Shown: positions 9,169 through 18,601, counted from the first letter of the stretch. The stretch is 64,000 nucleotides of DNA from Methylotenera sp. G11 (GCF_000799735.1 NZ_JUHH01000001.1:1-64000), one strand, 5' to 3'. Numbers and translations: made by a program. Notes: generated from the letters alone by a model not told the origin.

Positions 9169-10953
9169 TTATTCAATTTCCAGGGGTGGTGCCACTTTCA
9201 GCAGTTCTTCTATCGTGGTGAGACCCGCAGCCACTTTTTCAGCGCCGTTGATAATCAATGGCTGCATGCCTTCCTGGTAAGCCTGTTTGGTAAGCTTTGC
9301 CAGGTTGGTGTCAGGCGTGATGAGTTTTCTCAGGGATTTGCTCATTGACAGCATTTCATAAATGCCGCTGCGGCCTTTGAAGCCGGTGTTGCGGCATTCC
9401 GTGCAGCCGACCGGCCGGTAGATATGATCGGGTTTAGGGATGTTGAATGCGCCAACCAGTGCGCTCCAGTCGCTTTGCGTGATCGGTTCCGGCACTTTGC
9501 AGCTGGGGCAAAGCGTTCTCACCAGGCGCTGCGCCATGATGCCGAGCACGGTCGAATGTATCAGGTAGGACGGTACGCCCAGGTCCAGCAGCCGGGTGAC
9601 GGCAGAAGGGGCGTCGTTAGTGTGCAGCGTTGACAGCACCAGGTGGCCGGTGAGCGCGGCCTGGATGGTCATCTCGGCGGTTTCGATATCGCGGATTTCG
9701 CCCACCATCACAATGTCCGGATCCTGCCGCATCAGGGTGCGTATGCCTTCTGCAAAGCCAAGCCCGATATTATGCTGGACCTGCATCTGGTTGAAAGCAG
9801 GCTCGACCATTTCTATCGGGTCTTCCACCGTGCATACATTGACCTCGGAAGTGGCGAGCATGCGCAGGGTCGAGTAGAGTGTCGTGGTTTTGCCGGAACC
9901 GGTAGGGCCGGTTACCAGAATGATGCCATTGGGTGCGGTGGCCCATGCGTTCCATTTGTCAGCCTGGGTCTGCGAAAAGCCCAGTGCTATGAAATCTTTG
10001 TTTGAGATGTCGGGTGAAAAGATGCGCATCACAAGTTTTTCGCCGAAGGCGGTCGGCATGGTCGAGAGGCGTAGCTCGATTTCACTGCCTTCCGCGGATA
10101 GCGTTTTAATGCGGCCATCCTGCGGGCGGCGTTTTTCAACCATGTCCATGCGGCCCAGCAGTTTGATGCGGCTGGTGATCGCATTCATGATGTTGGGCGG
10201 AATCTGGTATACCTGATGCAGCACACCGTCTATCCTGAAGCGCATCAGGCCTATGTTGCGCCTGGGCTCCAGGTGAATGTCGCTGGCGCGCTGCTCGAAA
10301 GCATATTTGAACAGCCAGTCTACAATGTTCACCACATGCTGCTCATTGGCATCGAGGTTCTTATCCTTGCCCAGCTCCACCAGCTGTTCGAAATTCTGCA
10401 CCCCGACAATCTGCCCGGCTTTGGCCAGGTTTGCCGCATGCATGGAGTTGGCAAGGTTATACATTTCCGGCAGGTAACGGTTGAGTTCCAGCGGGTTAGC
10501 TACCACCAGCCTGATTTTCATTTTGAGCATGCGCTCCAGGTCTGACACCCAATCCGTGTTGAATGGCTCTGAGGTGGCGATAAGCGCCTCGCCGTTCCTG
10601 ACTGAGATCGGCATGATTTTCAGGCGTTCTGCGTAGCCTTTGGAAACGACCTGGGAGGCATCGCCAAAATCCAGTTTGAGCGGGTCGATCTGGTAATAAT
10701 CCAGCCCTGAATGTTTGGCAAGCCATGATGACAGCCATTCTACCGACAGCGCGTCATGAGATGGCTTAAGGCTTTTCCACTTCTGCTCACCGATGACAAC
10801 CAGTGGATGCAGGTTGGAAGTATCCAGCTTGCGGTCTTTATACAGTTTTTCAGCCTGGGCTTTGTCGATAATACCGTCGTTGATCAGCATGCGCAGCGTG
10901 TCGCCTAAGGTGATACGCCCGCTGGGCTTGATAAACGCGGTGGCTTTGTTCAT
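9169..10953 (-). CDS. GspE/PilB-family secretion or pilus assembly ATPase
   Basis: This is a hexameric cytoplasmic motor of the type IV pilus or type II secretion class, 594 residues long. An N-terminal GspE/MshEN domain covers roughly residues 15-165. The ATPase core has Walker A GPTGSGKTTT (about 349-358), an Asp box near TVEDPIEM, Walker B DPDIVMVGEIRD and the His box TGHLVLSTLHTND. The tetracysteine zinc motif CPSC...CTEC, typical of PilB/GspE and absent from PilT, is present. No pilC, pilD or gsp partners lie next to it; its neighbours are ilvB and nadC. It may be the PilB that extends the pilin encoded at 1.4 kb, but that is an inference. Confidence 0.9.
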   Translation of the reverse strand: MNKATAFIKPSGRITLGDTLRMLINDGIIDKAQAEKLYKDRKLDTSNLHPLVVIGEQKWKSLKPSHDALSVEWLSSWLAKHSGLDYYQIDPLKLDFGDASQVVSKGYAERLKIMPISVRNGEALIATSEPFNTDWVSDLERMLKMKIRLVVANPLELNRYLPEMYNLANSMHAANLAKAGQIVGVQNFEQLVELGKDKNLDANEQHVVNIVDWLFKYAFEQRASDIHLEPRRNIGLMRFRIDGVLHQVYQIPPNIMNAITSRIKLLGRMDMVEKRRPQDGRIKTLSAEGSEIELRLSTMPTAFGEKLVMRIFSPDISNKDFIALGFSQTQADKWNAWATAPNGIILVTGPTGSGKTTTLYSTLRMLATSEVNVCTVEDPIEMVEPAFNQMQVQHNIGLGFAEGIRTLMRQDPDIVMVGEIRDIETAEMTIQAALTGHLVLSTLHTNDAPSAVTRLLDLGVPSYLIHSTVLGIMAQRLVRTLCPSCKVPEPITQSDWSALVGAFNIPKPDHIYRPVGCTECRNTGFKGRSGIYEMLSMSKSLRKLITPDTNLAKLTKQAYQEGMQPLIINGAEKVAAGLTTIEELLKVAPPLEIE

Positions 10954-10989
10954 GGCTGATGTCTTCTTGTTTTGGTATGGTGAGAATGT

Positions 10990-11886
10990 TTAACGAATAT
11001 TAGCATGCACCAATTCATCAACACGCATCGAGAGGTCAATCGCCCGGATGTTTTTTGTGAGGGAGCCAATCGATATGCGGTCAACCCCGGTCAGTGCTAC
11101 TGCGCGGACATTATCCAGCGTGATGCCGCCTGAGGCTTCAAGGGTCGCTTTTTTGCCTGCCTGCTGATTGATGTTGACTGCTTCGCGCAGCAGGTCGTTG
11201 CTGAAGTTGTCAAGCAGGATGCTGGTTGCGCCAGCTTCCAGAGCCAGTTTCAGCTGCTCCAGGGTTTCTACTTCAATCTGTATGCTCTTGCCTGTATTCA
11301 GCGCAAACGCCTGCTGCATGACATTGGCAATGCTGCCTGCGGCAGCGATGTGGTTTTCCTTGATCAGTATGCCGTCGTATAGTGCGAGGCGCTGATTATG
11401 GCCGCCGCCGACGGTCACTGCATATTTCTGCGCCAGCCGCAGGTGAGGAATGGTTTTGCGTGTATCCAGGATTTGTGCGCCGGTTCCCGCTACGGCATCT
11501 ACATATTGATGTGTTTCGGTAGCGGTGGCCGAGAGTGTCTGCAGAAAATTCAGCGCGCAGCGTTCTGCACTCAGCAGCGACCTGGCCGGGCCGCTGATCC
11601 TGCATAGCAATTGCCCCGGTTGTACACGGTCACCTTCATGGATCAGCCATTCGAGCTGTACGCTGGTGTCAATCAGGTTGAAGCAGGCGTTCACCCAGTC
11701 GATGCCGCAGATAATCGCAGTTTCACGCGCAGTGATCGTGGCATTGACCTGCTGTTTTTCCGGGACCAGCAATGCCGTGAGATCGCCGCTGCCTATATCT
11801 TCCTTAAGCGCAGCCTGTACCTGTGTGTTGACCAGCTCATGAAAAGCGGCTGAACCGATCGGGTAGTATTTATTAAATAGCGTCAT
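10990..11886 (-). CDS. nadC: Nicotinate-nucleotide pyrophosphorylase (quinolinate phosphoribosyltransferase)
   Basis: The enzyme converts quinolinate and PRPP to nicotinate mononucleotide, the last step that joins de novo NAD synthesis to the common pathway. The 298 residues match the family. Visible signatures are KEDIGSGDLTALLVP near the N-terminus, LDTRKTIPHLR and VGGGHNQRLALYDGILIKENH for substrate binding, and the C-terminal barrel pieces IEVETLEQL, LLDNFS and LEASGGITL. It is transcribed away from the downstream GST gene, with a 97-bp divergent promoter region between them. It reads toward the PilB-like gene, 36 bp away. Confidence 0.97.
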   Translation of the reverse strand: MTLFNKYYPIGSAAFHELVNTQVQAALKEDIGSGDLTALLVPEKQQVNATITARETAIICGIDWVNACFNLIDTSVQLEWLIHEGDRVQPGQLLCRISGPARSLLSAERCALNFLQTLSATATETHQYVDAVAGTGAQILDTRKTIPHLRLAQKYAVTVGGGHNQRLALYDGILIKENHIAAAGSIANVMQQAFALNTGKSIQIEVETLEQLKLALEAGATSILLDNFSNDLLREAVNINQQAGKKATLEASGGITLDNVRAVALTGVDRISIGSLTKNIRAIDLSMRVDELVHANIR

Positions 11887-11983
11887 ATAGTTATCGTGAG
11901 CAAAGCGGAGTTTGAATTATAATGCTAGCGACAAACTAATGTGACCAAATAACACCATCCAAATAACACCATAAGTAAAAATC

Positions 11984-12601
11984 ATGAAGCTTTTATATAC
12001 CCCTAATAGTCCTTATGCCCGCAAAATCCGCATTGTGGCAGCCGAGAAACACATTGATATCAAACTGGAAGAAGTGGTGCTGTCTGCGCCGGATTGTCCC
12101 GTGAAACAGTACAACCCTTTGGGTAAGGTGCCGGTGCTGGTTCTGGGTGATGATAACGATAGCTTATACGACTCACGCGTGATAGCCGAATACCTGGATA
12201 ACCGTACACCGTTGGCACATTTGATCCCTAAGGACAATACGGCTAAATCAGCGGTACGCAGATGGGAGGCTCTGGCTGACGGCGTGTGTGATGCGGCGGT
12301 AGCCATCATCATGGAGCAGCGCAAGCCTGAGCAGAAGCAGGATGAAGCGTTTGTAGCCAGGCAGATGGATAAAGTGACGCGCGGCCTGTCTGTGTTGAAT
12401 AATGATCTCGGCCATAACAAATGGTGCGTAGATGATACATTCAGCCTGGGTGACATTGCTGTTGGCTGCATGCTGGGCTATATCAAGCTCAGGTTCGGCA
12501 ATACGATAGACCTGGCTGGCGACTACCCGAACCTGGAACGGTTGCAGTCAGTTTTAGTTAAACGACAGTCATTTATTGACAGTATGCCGGTTCCGAACTA
12601 A
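11984..12601 (+). CDS. Glutathione S-transferase family protein (YibF-like)
   Basis: The product has 205 residues with an N-terminal thioredoxin-like domain starting MKLLYTPNSPYARKIRIVAAEK; the SPYARKIR segment is the usual catalytic Ser/Cys position of bacterial GSTs. KVPVLVL with the cis-Pro follows, then DSRVIAEYLD for glutathione binding and an all-helical C-terminal domain with the conserved N-cap FSLGDIAVGCMLGY. The layout and length resemble E. coli YibF. A substrate cannot be told from sequence. It is a single-gene unit, divergent from nadC and convergent with a small conserved gene. Confidence 0.88.
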   Translation: MKLLYTPNSPYARKIRIVAAEKHIDIKLEEVVLSAPDCPVKQYNPLGKVPVLVLGDDNDSLYDSRVIAEYLDNRTPLAHLIPKDNTAKSAVRRWEALADGVCDAAVAIIMEQRKPEQKQDEAFVARQMDKVTRGLSVLNNDLGHNKWCVDDTFSLGDIAVGCMLGYIKLRFGNTIDLAGDYPNLERLQSVLVKRQSFIDSMPVPN

Positions 12602-12610
12602 GCGGTCATC

Positions 12611-12630
12611 GCCTGATGGCGGCATCAGGC
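12611..12630. terminator. Hairpin between convergent GST gene and 115-residue gene
   Basis: GCCTGATG (12611-12618) and CATCAGGC (12623-12630) form an 8-bp perfect stem with a 4-base loop. It begins 10 bp after the GST stop and overlaps the stop codon of the opposing gene. No T-run follows, so its termination strength is uncertain. Confidence 0.5.
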
Positions 12631-12972
12631 GATATGCCCGTTGTCATCGAGCAGGCTTGATAGCTGCGTTTTTTTACGCAATGACTGCCTGTCGTTCAGA
12701 CGTTTTTGCGCTGCCGGTGGAAAGTCGGTAAAGCGTATCATATTGCGTTCGACCATCAGCGTGATTAAATCCTCCAGCACGCGCGCCAGATGGATGTCGC
12801 TCTCGCGGAACGGGTCACTTTTTGCGAGAGACCTTTCCAGAAAATCCAGATACTCTTTTGACGTATCCTCTACGAAAGTCCAGTTGGCGCCCTGGTTTTC
12901 AGGTGTATTGGGGTTTTCAACCGAACTTGCGGCAACCACTTCACCTTGGGAGTTCTTGATTATATATGCCAT
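12625..12972 (-). CDS. Conserved hypothetical protein downstream of mnmA
   Basis: This is a 115-residue soluble protein that I can assign no function. The N-terminal half is acidic and probably beta-rich (AYIIKNSQGEVVAASS). The C-terminal half is helical, with the block LARVLEDLITLMVERNMIRF followed by TDFPPAAQKRLNDRQSLRKK, which looks conserved. Small proteins of this type occur in betaproteobacteria, sometimes labelled tryptophan synthase beta-like without functional support. It is 53 bp downstream of mnmA on the same strand and probably cotranscribed with nudJ-mnmA. Its codon use resembles that of its neighbours, so I take it as a real gene. Confidence 0.8.
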   Translation of the reverse strand: MAYIIKNSQGEVVAASSVENPNTPENQGANWTFVEDTSKEYLDFLERSLAKSDPFRESDIHLARVLEDLITLMVERNMIRFTDFPPAAQKRLNDRQSLRKKTQLSSLLDDNGHIA

Positions 12973-13025
12973 AGCGACCTCAATTGCCCGGAGTTGTTTT
13001 TCAGGATTAATTGTTCAGGGTTGTT

Positions 13026-14135
13026 TTAAAGCGCGCCGGTAATGATACCGCCGCCCAAGCAGACATTGCTTTCATAGACGACGGCAGACTGGCCTGGGGT
13101 GATCGCCCATTGTCTCTGCCCGAATTTGATCGTGGCTTCTTCAGCGTCGACCGCGTCAATCTCGCAAGGGGCATCCGGCTGGCGATAACGTGTTTTTGCA
13201 GCATAGACCCAGTTGGTGATCGGCTGCTCCTCGCTGATCCAGTGCAACTGGCCGGCTTTTAAGCCGTCGTTAAGCAATAAGGGGTGTTCATGCCCCTGCA
13301 CGACAATCAACTCATTCCTGGTCATGTCCTTTGCTGCGACAAACCATGGTTCTCCGCTGCTATCGCGGCTGCCGCCGATTTTCAGGCCCTGGCGCTGCCC
13401 CAGGGTGTAATACATCAGGCCTTCGTGGCGGCCGACTATTTTGCCCTCCGGTGTCTTCATGTCACCGGGTTCACGCGGCAGATACCTGCTCAGGAACTCC
13501 TGGAACGGGCGTTCGCCGATGAAGCAGATGCCGGTTGAATCTTTTTTCTCGGCATTGATCAGGCCGGCATTGCGCGCGATTTCGCGCACTTCGCGTTTCA
13601 GGTAAGTGCCGAGCGGGAATAGCGTTTTTGAAAGCTGCGCCTGGTTGAGGCGGTAGAGGAAATAGCTCTGGTCCTTGCTGCCGTCGTCTGCTTTCAGCAG
13701 CTGGTATTTGCCGGGCTGCAATGGGTTTTCACGTACCTGCGCGTAGTGGCCGGTTGCAATCAAGTCTGCCCCCATGCCCATGGCATGGTCGAGAAATGCC
13801 TTGAATTTGATTTCGGCATTGCACAGGATGTCAGGATTAGGGGTGCGTCCCGCCTGGTATTCGCTCAGGAAGTTTGCGAATACGCGGTCTTTGTATTCTG
13901 CGCTGAAGTTAACCGCTTCTATATCAATGCCGATTTTATCCGCCACGGATACCGCATCAATCAGGTCCTGCTTGCTTGAGCAGTATTCATCGGTATCGTC
14001 ATCTTCCCAGTTCTTCATGAACAGGCCGGTGACTTCATAACCTTGCTGCTTAAGCAGCAGTGCCGTAACGGAAGAATCCACGCCGCCGGAGAGGCCGACC
14101 ACGATTTTTTTCTTTTGTGATTTGTTCAGGTTCAT
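13026..14135 (-). CDS. mnmA: tRNA-specific 2-thiouridylase MnmA
   Basis: MnmA thiolates U34 of tRNA Lys, Glu and Gln, using sulfur relayed from IscS. Its 369 residues include the PP-loop SGGVDSSV (17-24), which adenylates the base. The two catalytic cysteines are Cys105 in [11 protein letters not shown] and Cys204 in [12 protein letters not shown]. The tRNA-contact segments ATGHYAQV and [11 protein letters not shown] are also present. The nudJ gene ends 11 bp upstream, and the order nudJ-mnmA is also that of E. coli. A 115-residue gene of unknown role follows. Confidence 0.98.
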   Translation of the reverse strand: MNLNKSQKKKIVVGLSGGVDSSVTALLLKQQGYEVTGLFMKNWEDDDTDEYCSSKQDLIDAVSVADKIGIDIEAVNFSAEYKDRVFANFLSEYQAGRTPNPDILCNAEIKFKAFLDHAMGMGADLIATGHYAQVRENPLQPGKYQLLKADDGSKDQSYFLYRLNQAQLSKTLFPLGTYLKREVREIARNAGLINAEKKDSTGICFIGERPFQEFLSRYLPREPGDMKTPEGKIVGRHEGLMYYTLGQRQGLKIGGSRDSSGEPWFVAAKDMTRNELIVVQGHEHPLLLNDGLKAGQLHWISEEQPITNWVYAAKTRYRQPDAPCEIDAVDAEEATIKFGQRQWAITPGQSAVVYESNVCLGGGIITGAL

Positions 14136-14146
14136 AGGTGTTTATT

Positions 14147-14590
14147 TTATAAATGCGTAACAACTGATAGTGGATAACGCTGTCCGTGCAGGTAATCTTC
14201 GATGCATGTGATCACCTGCGGGCTGCGCATGAGCGCTGCATTGCTGCGAATTTCTTCGGCCGTCATCCAGACGCTGCGGATGATGCCGTCATCCAGCGCA
14301 AGCAGCGGCTGGTGATTGCTCACACTGCCGATGTAGGCAAAGCGCAGGTAAGTTGTCTGGTTATGCTCATGCTTCCAGTGGTAAATCCCCAGTAATGCAC
14401 TTGGCTCAAACGTGTAGGCGGTTTCTTCCAGCGTTTCGCGGATAACCGCTTCAAGCATCGTTTCGTTATCTTCCAGGTGGCCGGCCGGCTGGTTAAAACG
14501 ATTGCCGCGATCGGTTTCTTCTTCTACCAGTAAAAATTTGCCGTTTTCTTCAACAATTGCCGCGACGGTGGCATGTGGCTTCCATTGCAT
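14147..14590 (-). CDS. nudJ: Nudix hydrolase, NudJ-like
   Basis: The 147-residue Nudix protein has its box from about residue 37 (GHLEDNETMLEAVIRETLEE, then TAY), complete in Glu and Arg positions. E. coli NudJ removes phosphate from thiamine pyrimidine diphosphates and nucleoside di- and triphosphates. The assignment rests on its length, the N-terminal MQWKPHATVAAIVEENGKFL and its place directly upstream of mnmA, as in E. coli. The substrate range of the present protein is not shown by the sequence. Confidence 0.9.
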   Translation of the reverse strand: MQWKPHATVAAIVEENGKFLLVEEETDRGNRFNQPAGHLEDNETMLEAVIRETLEETAYTFEPSALLGIYHWKHEHNQTTYLRFAYIGSVSNHQPLLALDDGIIRSVWMTAEEIRSNAALMRSPQVITCIEDYLHGQRYPLSVVTHL

Positions 14591-14680
14591 AATCGATATT
14601 TTAAATTTAAGTTAATGCGTATTTTACCCGATGCAACAATATTCGCGGGTTTTGATTTTCAGTCATCTGTCCGGAAAGCA

Positions 14681-15316
14681 TCAGGCAAACAGTTTAGGAA
14701 ACAGTCCGCTGAGTCCGTGGGCGATAAATTCAACGGACATGGCTGCCAGGATCAGCCCCATGATGCGCGTGACGATATTGATGCCGATTTTCCCCAGCTT
14801 GTTTGCAATGACAACCGCCAGGGTCAATACCAGCCAGATGATGAGGGCTACCACAAAAATCGGAATGGTTAACGACAGGTGGCCGGCGACGCTGCTGTTT
14901 TGCTGGGCTGCAATAATCATGTTGCTGATAGACCCTGGCCCTGCCAGCAGCGGAATGCTGAGAGGCACGATGGCGATCACTTCTTTTTCCGCCAGTGAAT
15001 CCCTTTCTTCCAGGGTCTGGTGCGCAGCGCTTTGTTTTGCATGCATCATTGAAATTGCGATCAGCATCAGCAATATGCCGCCGCCGACCTGGAATGAGGG
15101 AATGGACACCCCGAAGAAATCCAGTACCTGGTCACCGATAAACGCAGAAATAGTGAGTACAATGAATACCGTGAATGCAGCGGTTTTTGCGGTACGTGCC
15201 CGCTCCTGGTGGCTCCAGCCGCTTGTTGCGCTGATAAATACGGGAACGCTGCCGATGGGGTTTACAATCGCAAACAGGGCGATACCGATTTTGAGGAGAC
15301 TGGGCCAATCAATCAT
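14681..15316 (-). CDS. MarC-family integral membrane protein
   Basis: This inner-membrane protein of 211 residues has about six transmembrane segments. The MarC/YchE/YhgN family signature IVNPIGSVPVFISAT lies near the N-terminus, and PLLAGPGSISNMI lies in the middle, a symmetric counterpart of that motif. The family has no settled function; despite its name, MarC was shown not to be a multiple antibiotic resistance determinant. It is a single gene between nudJ (same strand, 90 bp away) and the divergent maf. Confidence 0.9.
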   Translation of the reverse strand: MIDWPSLLKIGIALFAIVNPIGSVPVFISATSGWSHQERARTAKTAAFTVFIVLTISAFIGDQVLDFFGVSIPSFQVGGGILLMLIAISMMHAKQSAAHQTLEERDSLAEKEVIAIVPLSIPLLAGPGSISNMIIAAQQNSSVAGHLSLTIPIFVVALIIWLVLTLAVVIANKLGKIGINIVTRIMGLILAAMSVEFIAHGLSGLFPKLFA

Positions 15317-15404
15317 ATAAGCTACCTTTGTAAGTTCTTTTTATAATTAAGAGCGAATGTATTTAATCTTTGTGAATTTAGAGATAGTAAATTAAAGTGC
15401 GAAC

Positions 15405-16007
15405 ATGCGTAACCATTTTGAACAACATCCGGCACTCTACCTTGCTTCGCGGAGCCCGCGCAGGGTAGAGCTATTAAAACAGATCGGCATTCATTGCATC
15501 ACGCATCCTGCCGATATCGATGAAACCCAACTGCCAGGCGAATCGCCCGAGCATTATGTCAGCAGGCTGGCGCAGGAGAAGGCTGAAGCCTGCCTGCGCG
15601 GGCTTTCTGCCGCGCAGCGCAACCATCCGGTGCTCGGCGCGGATACGACCGTGTCATTGGCTGGCAAGGTGTTGGGCAAGCCTGAGGATGACAATGATGC
15701 GCGCAACATGCTGATGGAGTTGTCAGGGAGTACGCACCAGGTGCATACGGCAGTGGCACTTGCTGTGATGAACAAAATAGAAGTCGTCCTGTCCTCTACT
15801 ACTGTAGAGATGGTCGGTTTCTCAGAGCGGCAGATTGAATATTATATCGCATCCGGGGAGCATCGTGACAAAGCCGGTAGCTACGGCATACAAGGTTTGG
15901 CTGGGGCGTGGATTAAAAAAATCGAGGGTAGCTACACCGGAGTGATGGGGTTGCCGATATGCGAAACCGCCGCGCTGCTGAGAAAACACCATATTATCCA
16001 GATATAA
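15405..16007 (+). CDS. maf: Maf-like nucleoside triphosphate pyrophosphatase (YhdE type)
   Basis: Maf proteins hydrolyse non-canonical or modified nucleoside triphosphates to monophosphates and are linked to septum control. The product has 200 residues. Signatures are LYLASRSPRRVELL with the SPRR substrate loop near the N-terminus, VLGADTTVSLAGKVLGKP with the catalytic Asp, and DKAGSYGIQGLAG. These point to the dTTP/UTP-type YhdE subgroup. It is 56 bp upstream of rng; maf-rng is a widely conserved pair in proteobacteria. Confidence 0.96.
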   Translation: MRNHFEQHPALYLASRSPRRVELLKQIGIHCITHPADIDETQLPGESPEHYVSRLAQEKAEACLRGLSAAQRNHPVLGADTTVSLAGKVLGKPEDDNDARNMLMELSGSTHQVHTAVALAVMNKIEVVLSSTTVEMVGFSERQIEYYIASGEHRDKAGSYGIQGLAGAWIKKIEGSYTGVMGLPICETAALLRKHHIIQI

Positions 16008-16063
16008 ATTTTATTTAAATTCCTTTACCAGGATCAAAAAAAGCCGCAGTCAGGAAGTGTAAA

Positions 16064-17515
16064 TTGAGCGAAGAAATATTAATTAACGTTACTCCACAGG
16101 AAACGCGTATCGCCATGATGGAAAATGGCGTCGTACAGGAGTTGCAGATCGAACGCAGCTCATCATTGGGCTTGGTCGGCAATGTTTATCGCGGTGTGAT
16201 TTGCCGCGTACTGCCAGGCATGCAGTCGGCGTTTGTAGAGGTCGGCCTGCAGCGGGCGGCATTCCTGCATGCGGGTGATGTCATTGAATGCGGTGTTTCT
16301 GAAGGGCAGCGGCCGATTCAGGAAGTACTGCACGAGGGGCAATCGGTGATGGTGCAGGTGATCAAGGAGCCGATTGGCACCAAAGGCGCCCGCCTCACAA
16401 CGCAAATCAGCATAGCCGGCCGTTTCCTGGTGTATCTGCCGCAGCAGGGCCATATCGGCGTGTCGCAGCGGATTGAGCTGGAGACCGAGCGAGAGTCATT
16501 AAAAGCGCGTCTGTTAGGCCTGCTGCCCGAGCAGCATAAAGGCGGCTATATCATCAGAACCATGTCGGAAACCGCAACGGATGACGAGTTGCGGGCAGAC
16601 ATCGATTACTTGACCAAAACCTGGAAACATATCCAGGAAAAAAGTGTGACGGTGCCTGAACGCACGTTGATTTTCCAGGACCTCAACCTGCCGATGCGCG
16701 TGCTGCGCGACGTGATGTGTGAAAACACCGAGGTAGTGCGGGTGGACTCAAGCGAGACTTACCAGAAACTGATTGATTTCGCGAACCTGTATGCCATCAC
16801 TGCACTTGATAAGCTCGCGCATTACCAGGGCGAGCGACCGCTATTCGATCTGTACAGTATCGAGCAGGAAATTGAAAAGGCAATGTCGCGTAAAGTTGAG
16901 CTCAAATCCGGAGGTTACCTGATCTTTGACCAGACGGAAGCGCTGACAACGGTAGATGTGAATACCGGCAGTTTCGTCAGTGGAAAAAATCTGTCGGATA
17001 CCATATTCAAAACCAACCTGGAGGCTGCGCAATCAATTGCGCGGCAGTTAAGGCTCAGGAACCTGGGCGGCATCATCATCATTGATTTTATCGATATGGA
17101 TGAAGATACCCAGCGCGAGGCCGTGCTTGAAGAGCTGAAAAAAGAAGTGGCACGCGACCGCGCACGCACCGGTGTCAATGGATTTACGCCTTTGGGGCTG
17201 GTGGAGATGACGCGGAAACGCACGCGGGAAAGCCTGGCACATATCCTGTGTGAGCCCTGTTCCTGCTGCCAGGGCAGGGGGGAGCTGAAGACTGCGCAAA
17301 CCGTGTGCTATGAGATATTGCGTGAACTGCTGCGTGAAGCGCGCCAGTTCAATGCACGGGAGCTGCGCGTGCTGGCGGCACCCAAGGTGATTGATATGCT
17401 TTCGGACGAAGAATCGCAAAGCCTGGCCAATTTATCCGATTTTATTGCCAAGCCGATCTCATTGCAGGTAGAAGCCAGCTATGGCCAGGAGTCATTCGAT
17501 ATTATCCTGATGTAG
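16064..17515 (+). CDS. rng: Ribonuclease G
   Basis: This endoribonuclease matures the 5' end of 16S rRNA and contributes to mRNA decay. The 483 residues show an N-terminal S1 domain, the RNase H-like and 5'-sensor regions, and the catalytic DNase I-like region TTVDVNTGSFV, with its Mg-binding Asp, followed by IIIIDFIDMD. The zinc-link segment reads LCEPCSCCQGRGE, keeping the two cysteines. The start is the TTG at 16064, because AGGAAG sits 6 bases upstream and no ATG gives the family N-terminus (SEEILINVTPQETR). It is cotranscribed with maf. RppH, which feeds 5'-monophosphate RNAs to this enzyme class, is also in the window. Confidence 0.96.
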   Translation: MSEEILINVTPQETRIAMMENGVVQELQIERSSSLGLVGNVYRGVICRVLPGMQSAFVEVGLQRAAFLHAGDVIECGVSEGQRPIQEVLHEGQSVMVQVIKEPIGTKGARLTTQISIAGRFLVYLPQQGHIGVSQRIELETERESLKARLLGLLPEQHKGGYIIRTMSETATDDELRADIDYLTKTWKHIQEKSVTVPERTLIFQDLNLPMRVLRDVMCENTEVVRVDSSETYQKLIDFANLYAITALDKLAHYQGERPLFDLYSIEQEIEKAMSRKVELKSGGYLIFDQTEALTTVDVNTGSFVSGKNLSDTIFKTNLEAAQSIARQLRLRNLGGIIIIDFIDMDEDTQREAVLEELKKEVARDRARTGVNGFTPLGLVEMTRKRTRESLAHILCEPCSCCQGRGELKTAQTVCYEILRELLREARQFNARELRVLAAPKVIDMLSDEESQSLANLSDFIAKPISLQVEASYGQESFDIILM

Positions 17516-17613
17516 TTTGTAAAGGAAAAGGAGCCGCCTGCATATCAGTACCTATCCCGCGTATTGCTGATATGGAAACGAGGCGCAAGCTGAATGGCGA
17601 TCAGCGTGCCCAG

Positions 17614-18462
17614 CTACTCGGAAAAATACTGGATCGGCTTCGGGTGCAGTGCCTTTAAATGTTCCAGGCATTCATGACGCCATTGGTTGAGCTGGTCGAT
17701 GCTGATGTTTTTCAGCTCCGGCTCAAATAAGGGATTGTTGCCGCTGAACACCTGACCTACATCCTTCATGATGACTTGTGTTTTAGCAAGGTAATAGACA
17801 AAGTTCTGGTGGATATCCTTATCCAGCACGCGCATTACCCTATAAATGACATGCGGCAACCTGACCAGCCTGAGCAGCCCGTCCGCATAGGCCAGTTTTT
17901 TCAGTGCCGAGCTGGTGACGTTCTCGGGGCAGCTGAAATGCGGGGAAATGAATTTTGATATGGCAGTGCGATGCTTATTCAAAACCCGCCTTGGCGTGGT
18001 ATCCATCAGGGGTGTCAGGTAGGCATCCATTGCCCATTCAGATGCGATATGCGTCGCAATCGTGCGTTTGAACCACATGGCTTCGTGCGCCGGCACGAAA
18101 TGGTGATGTGCAATGACATCAATATACAGGTGGCTGACATAGCCGGCCGCAATCGCGACTTCCTCATCCGTTTGTGCATGCTGTAAAAGCCGGTGGGCAT
18201 TCTGCCAGACATGTGTGTACCTGAAGCGGTAACTGATCAATGCCAGATCCGGTAAGCAGGCCCCGGCCATGACCAGCTCAGGGAAGCGCCTGATCGCATT
18301 CTGCACACGTGCATCCAGCAGCGGCATTGCCCAAACCAGGGATTGCGCAAAATACAGATGCGTTACCAGCCCCCATGCGTAAGCATCATTTGAATAAATG
18401 CAGCATGGAAGCCACCACCAATATTTCTTGCAATATTTCCTGATAAAGGCACGCATCTGCAT
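17614..18462 (-). CDS. Secreted zinc-dependent phospholipase C-family protein
   Basis: The 282-residue protein has a basic N-terminus, a hydrophobic stretch and a signal cleavage site after NDAYA, so the mature chain would begin with Trp (WGLVTHLYFAQ). In the Bacillus cereus phospholipase C family the N-terminal Trp itself is a zinc ligand, which fits. Further candidate ligands are in the HVWQNAH block, in SHLYIDVIAHHHFVPAHE and in ASEWAMDAYL. The expected reaction is phospholipid or phosphoester hydrolysis outside the cytoplasm; the substrate is unknown. It lies 139 bp downstream of a DUF839/PhoX-like gene on the same strand, suggesting a joint phosphorus-scavenging role (inference). A hairpin lies between them (18529-18551). 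Confidence 0.82.
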   Translation of the reverse strand: MQMRAFIRKYCKKYWWWLPCCIYSNDAYAWGLVTHLYFAQSLVWAMPLLDARVQNAIRRFPELVMAGACLPDLALISYRFRYTHVWQNAHRLLQHAQTDEEVAIAAGYVSHLYIDVIAHHHFVPAHEAMWFKRTIATHIASEWAMDAYLTPLMDTTPRRVLNKHRTAISKFISPHFSCPENVTSSALKKLAYADGLLRLVRLPHVIYRVMRVLDKDIHQNFVYYLAKTQVIMKDVGQVFSGNNPLFEPELKNISIDQLNQWRHECLEHLKALHPKPIQYFSE

Positions 18463-18528
18463 GCTGCCGACTATGGCGTGCGTCTATGAACGCAGCATGT
18501 CAGCCTAGTTAAAGTTTAATGACAATCC

Positions 18529-18551
18529 AAGCTGCTGATTGACAGCAGCTT
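18529..18551. terminator. Hairpin between the PhoX-like and phospholipase-like genes
   Basis: AAGCTGCTG (18529-18537) pairs with CAGCAGCTT (18543-18551) across a 5-base loop. There is no T-run, so it could be a weak terminator or an mRNA-stability hairpin in the minus-strand transcript. Confidence 0.4.
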
Positions 18552-18601
18552 GTTCCAACGGGCAGCCTGCCTCATCGGGTGAAGTTTCATGCCAGGCCTT
18601 G

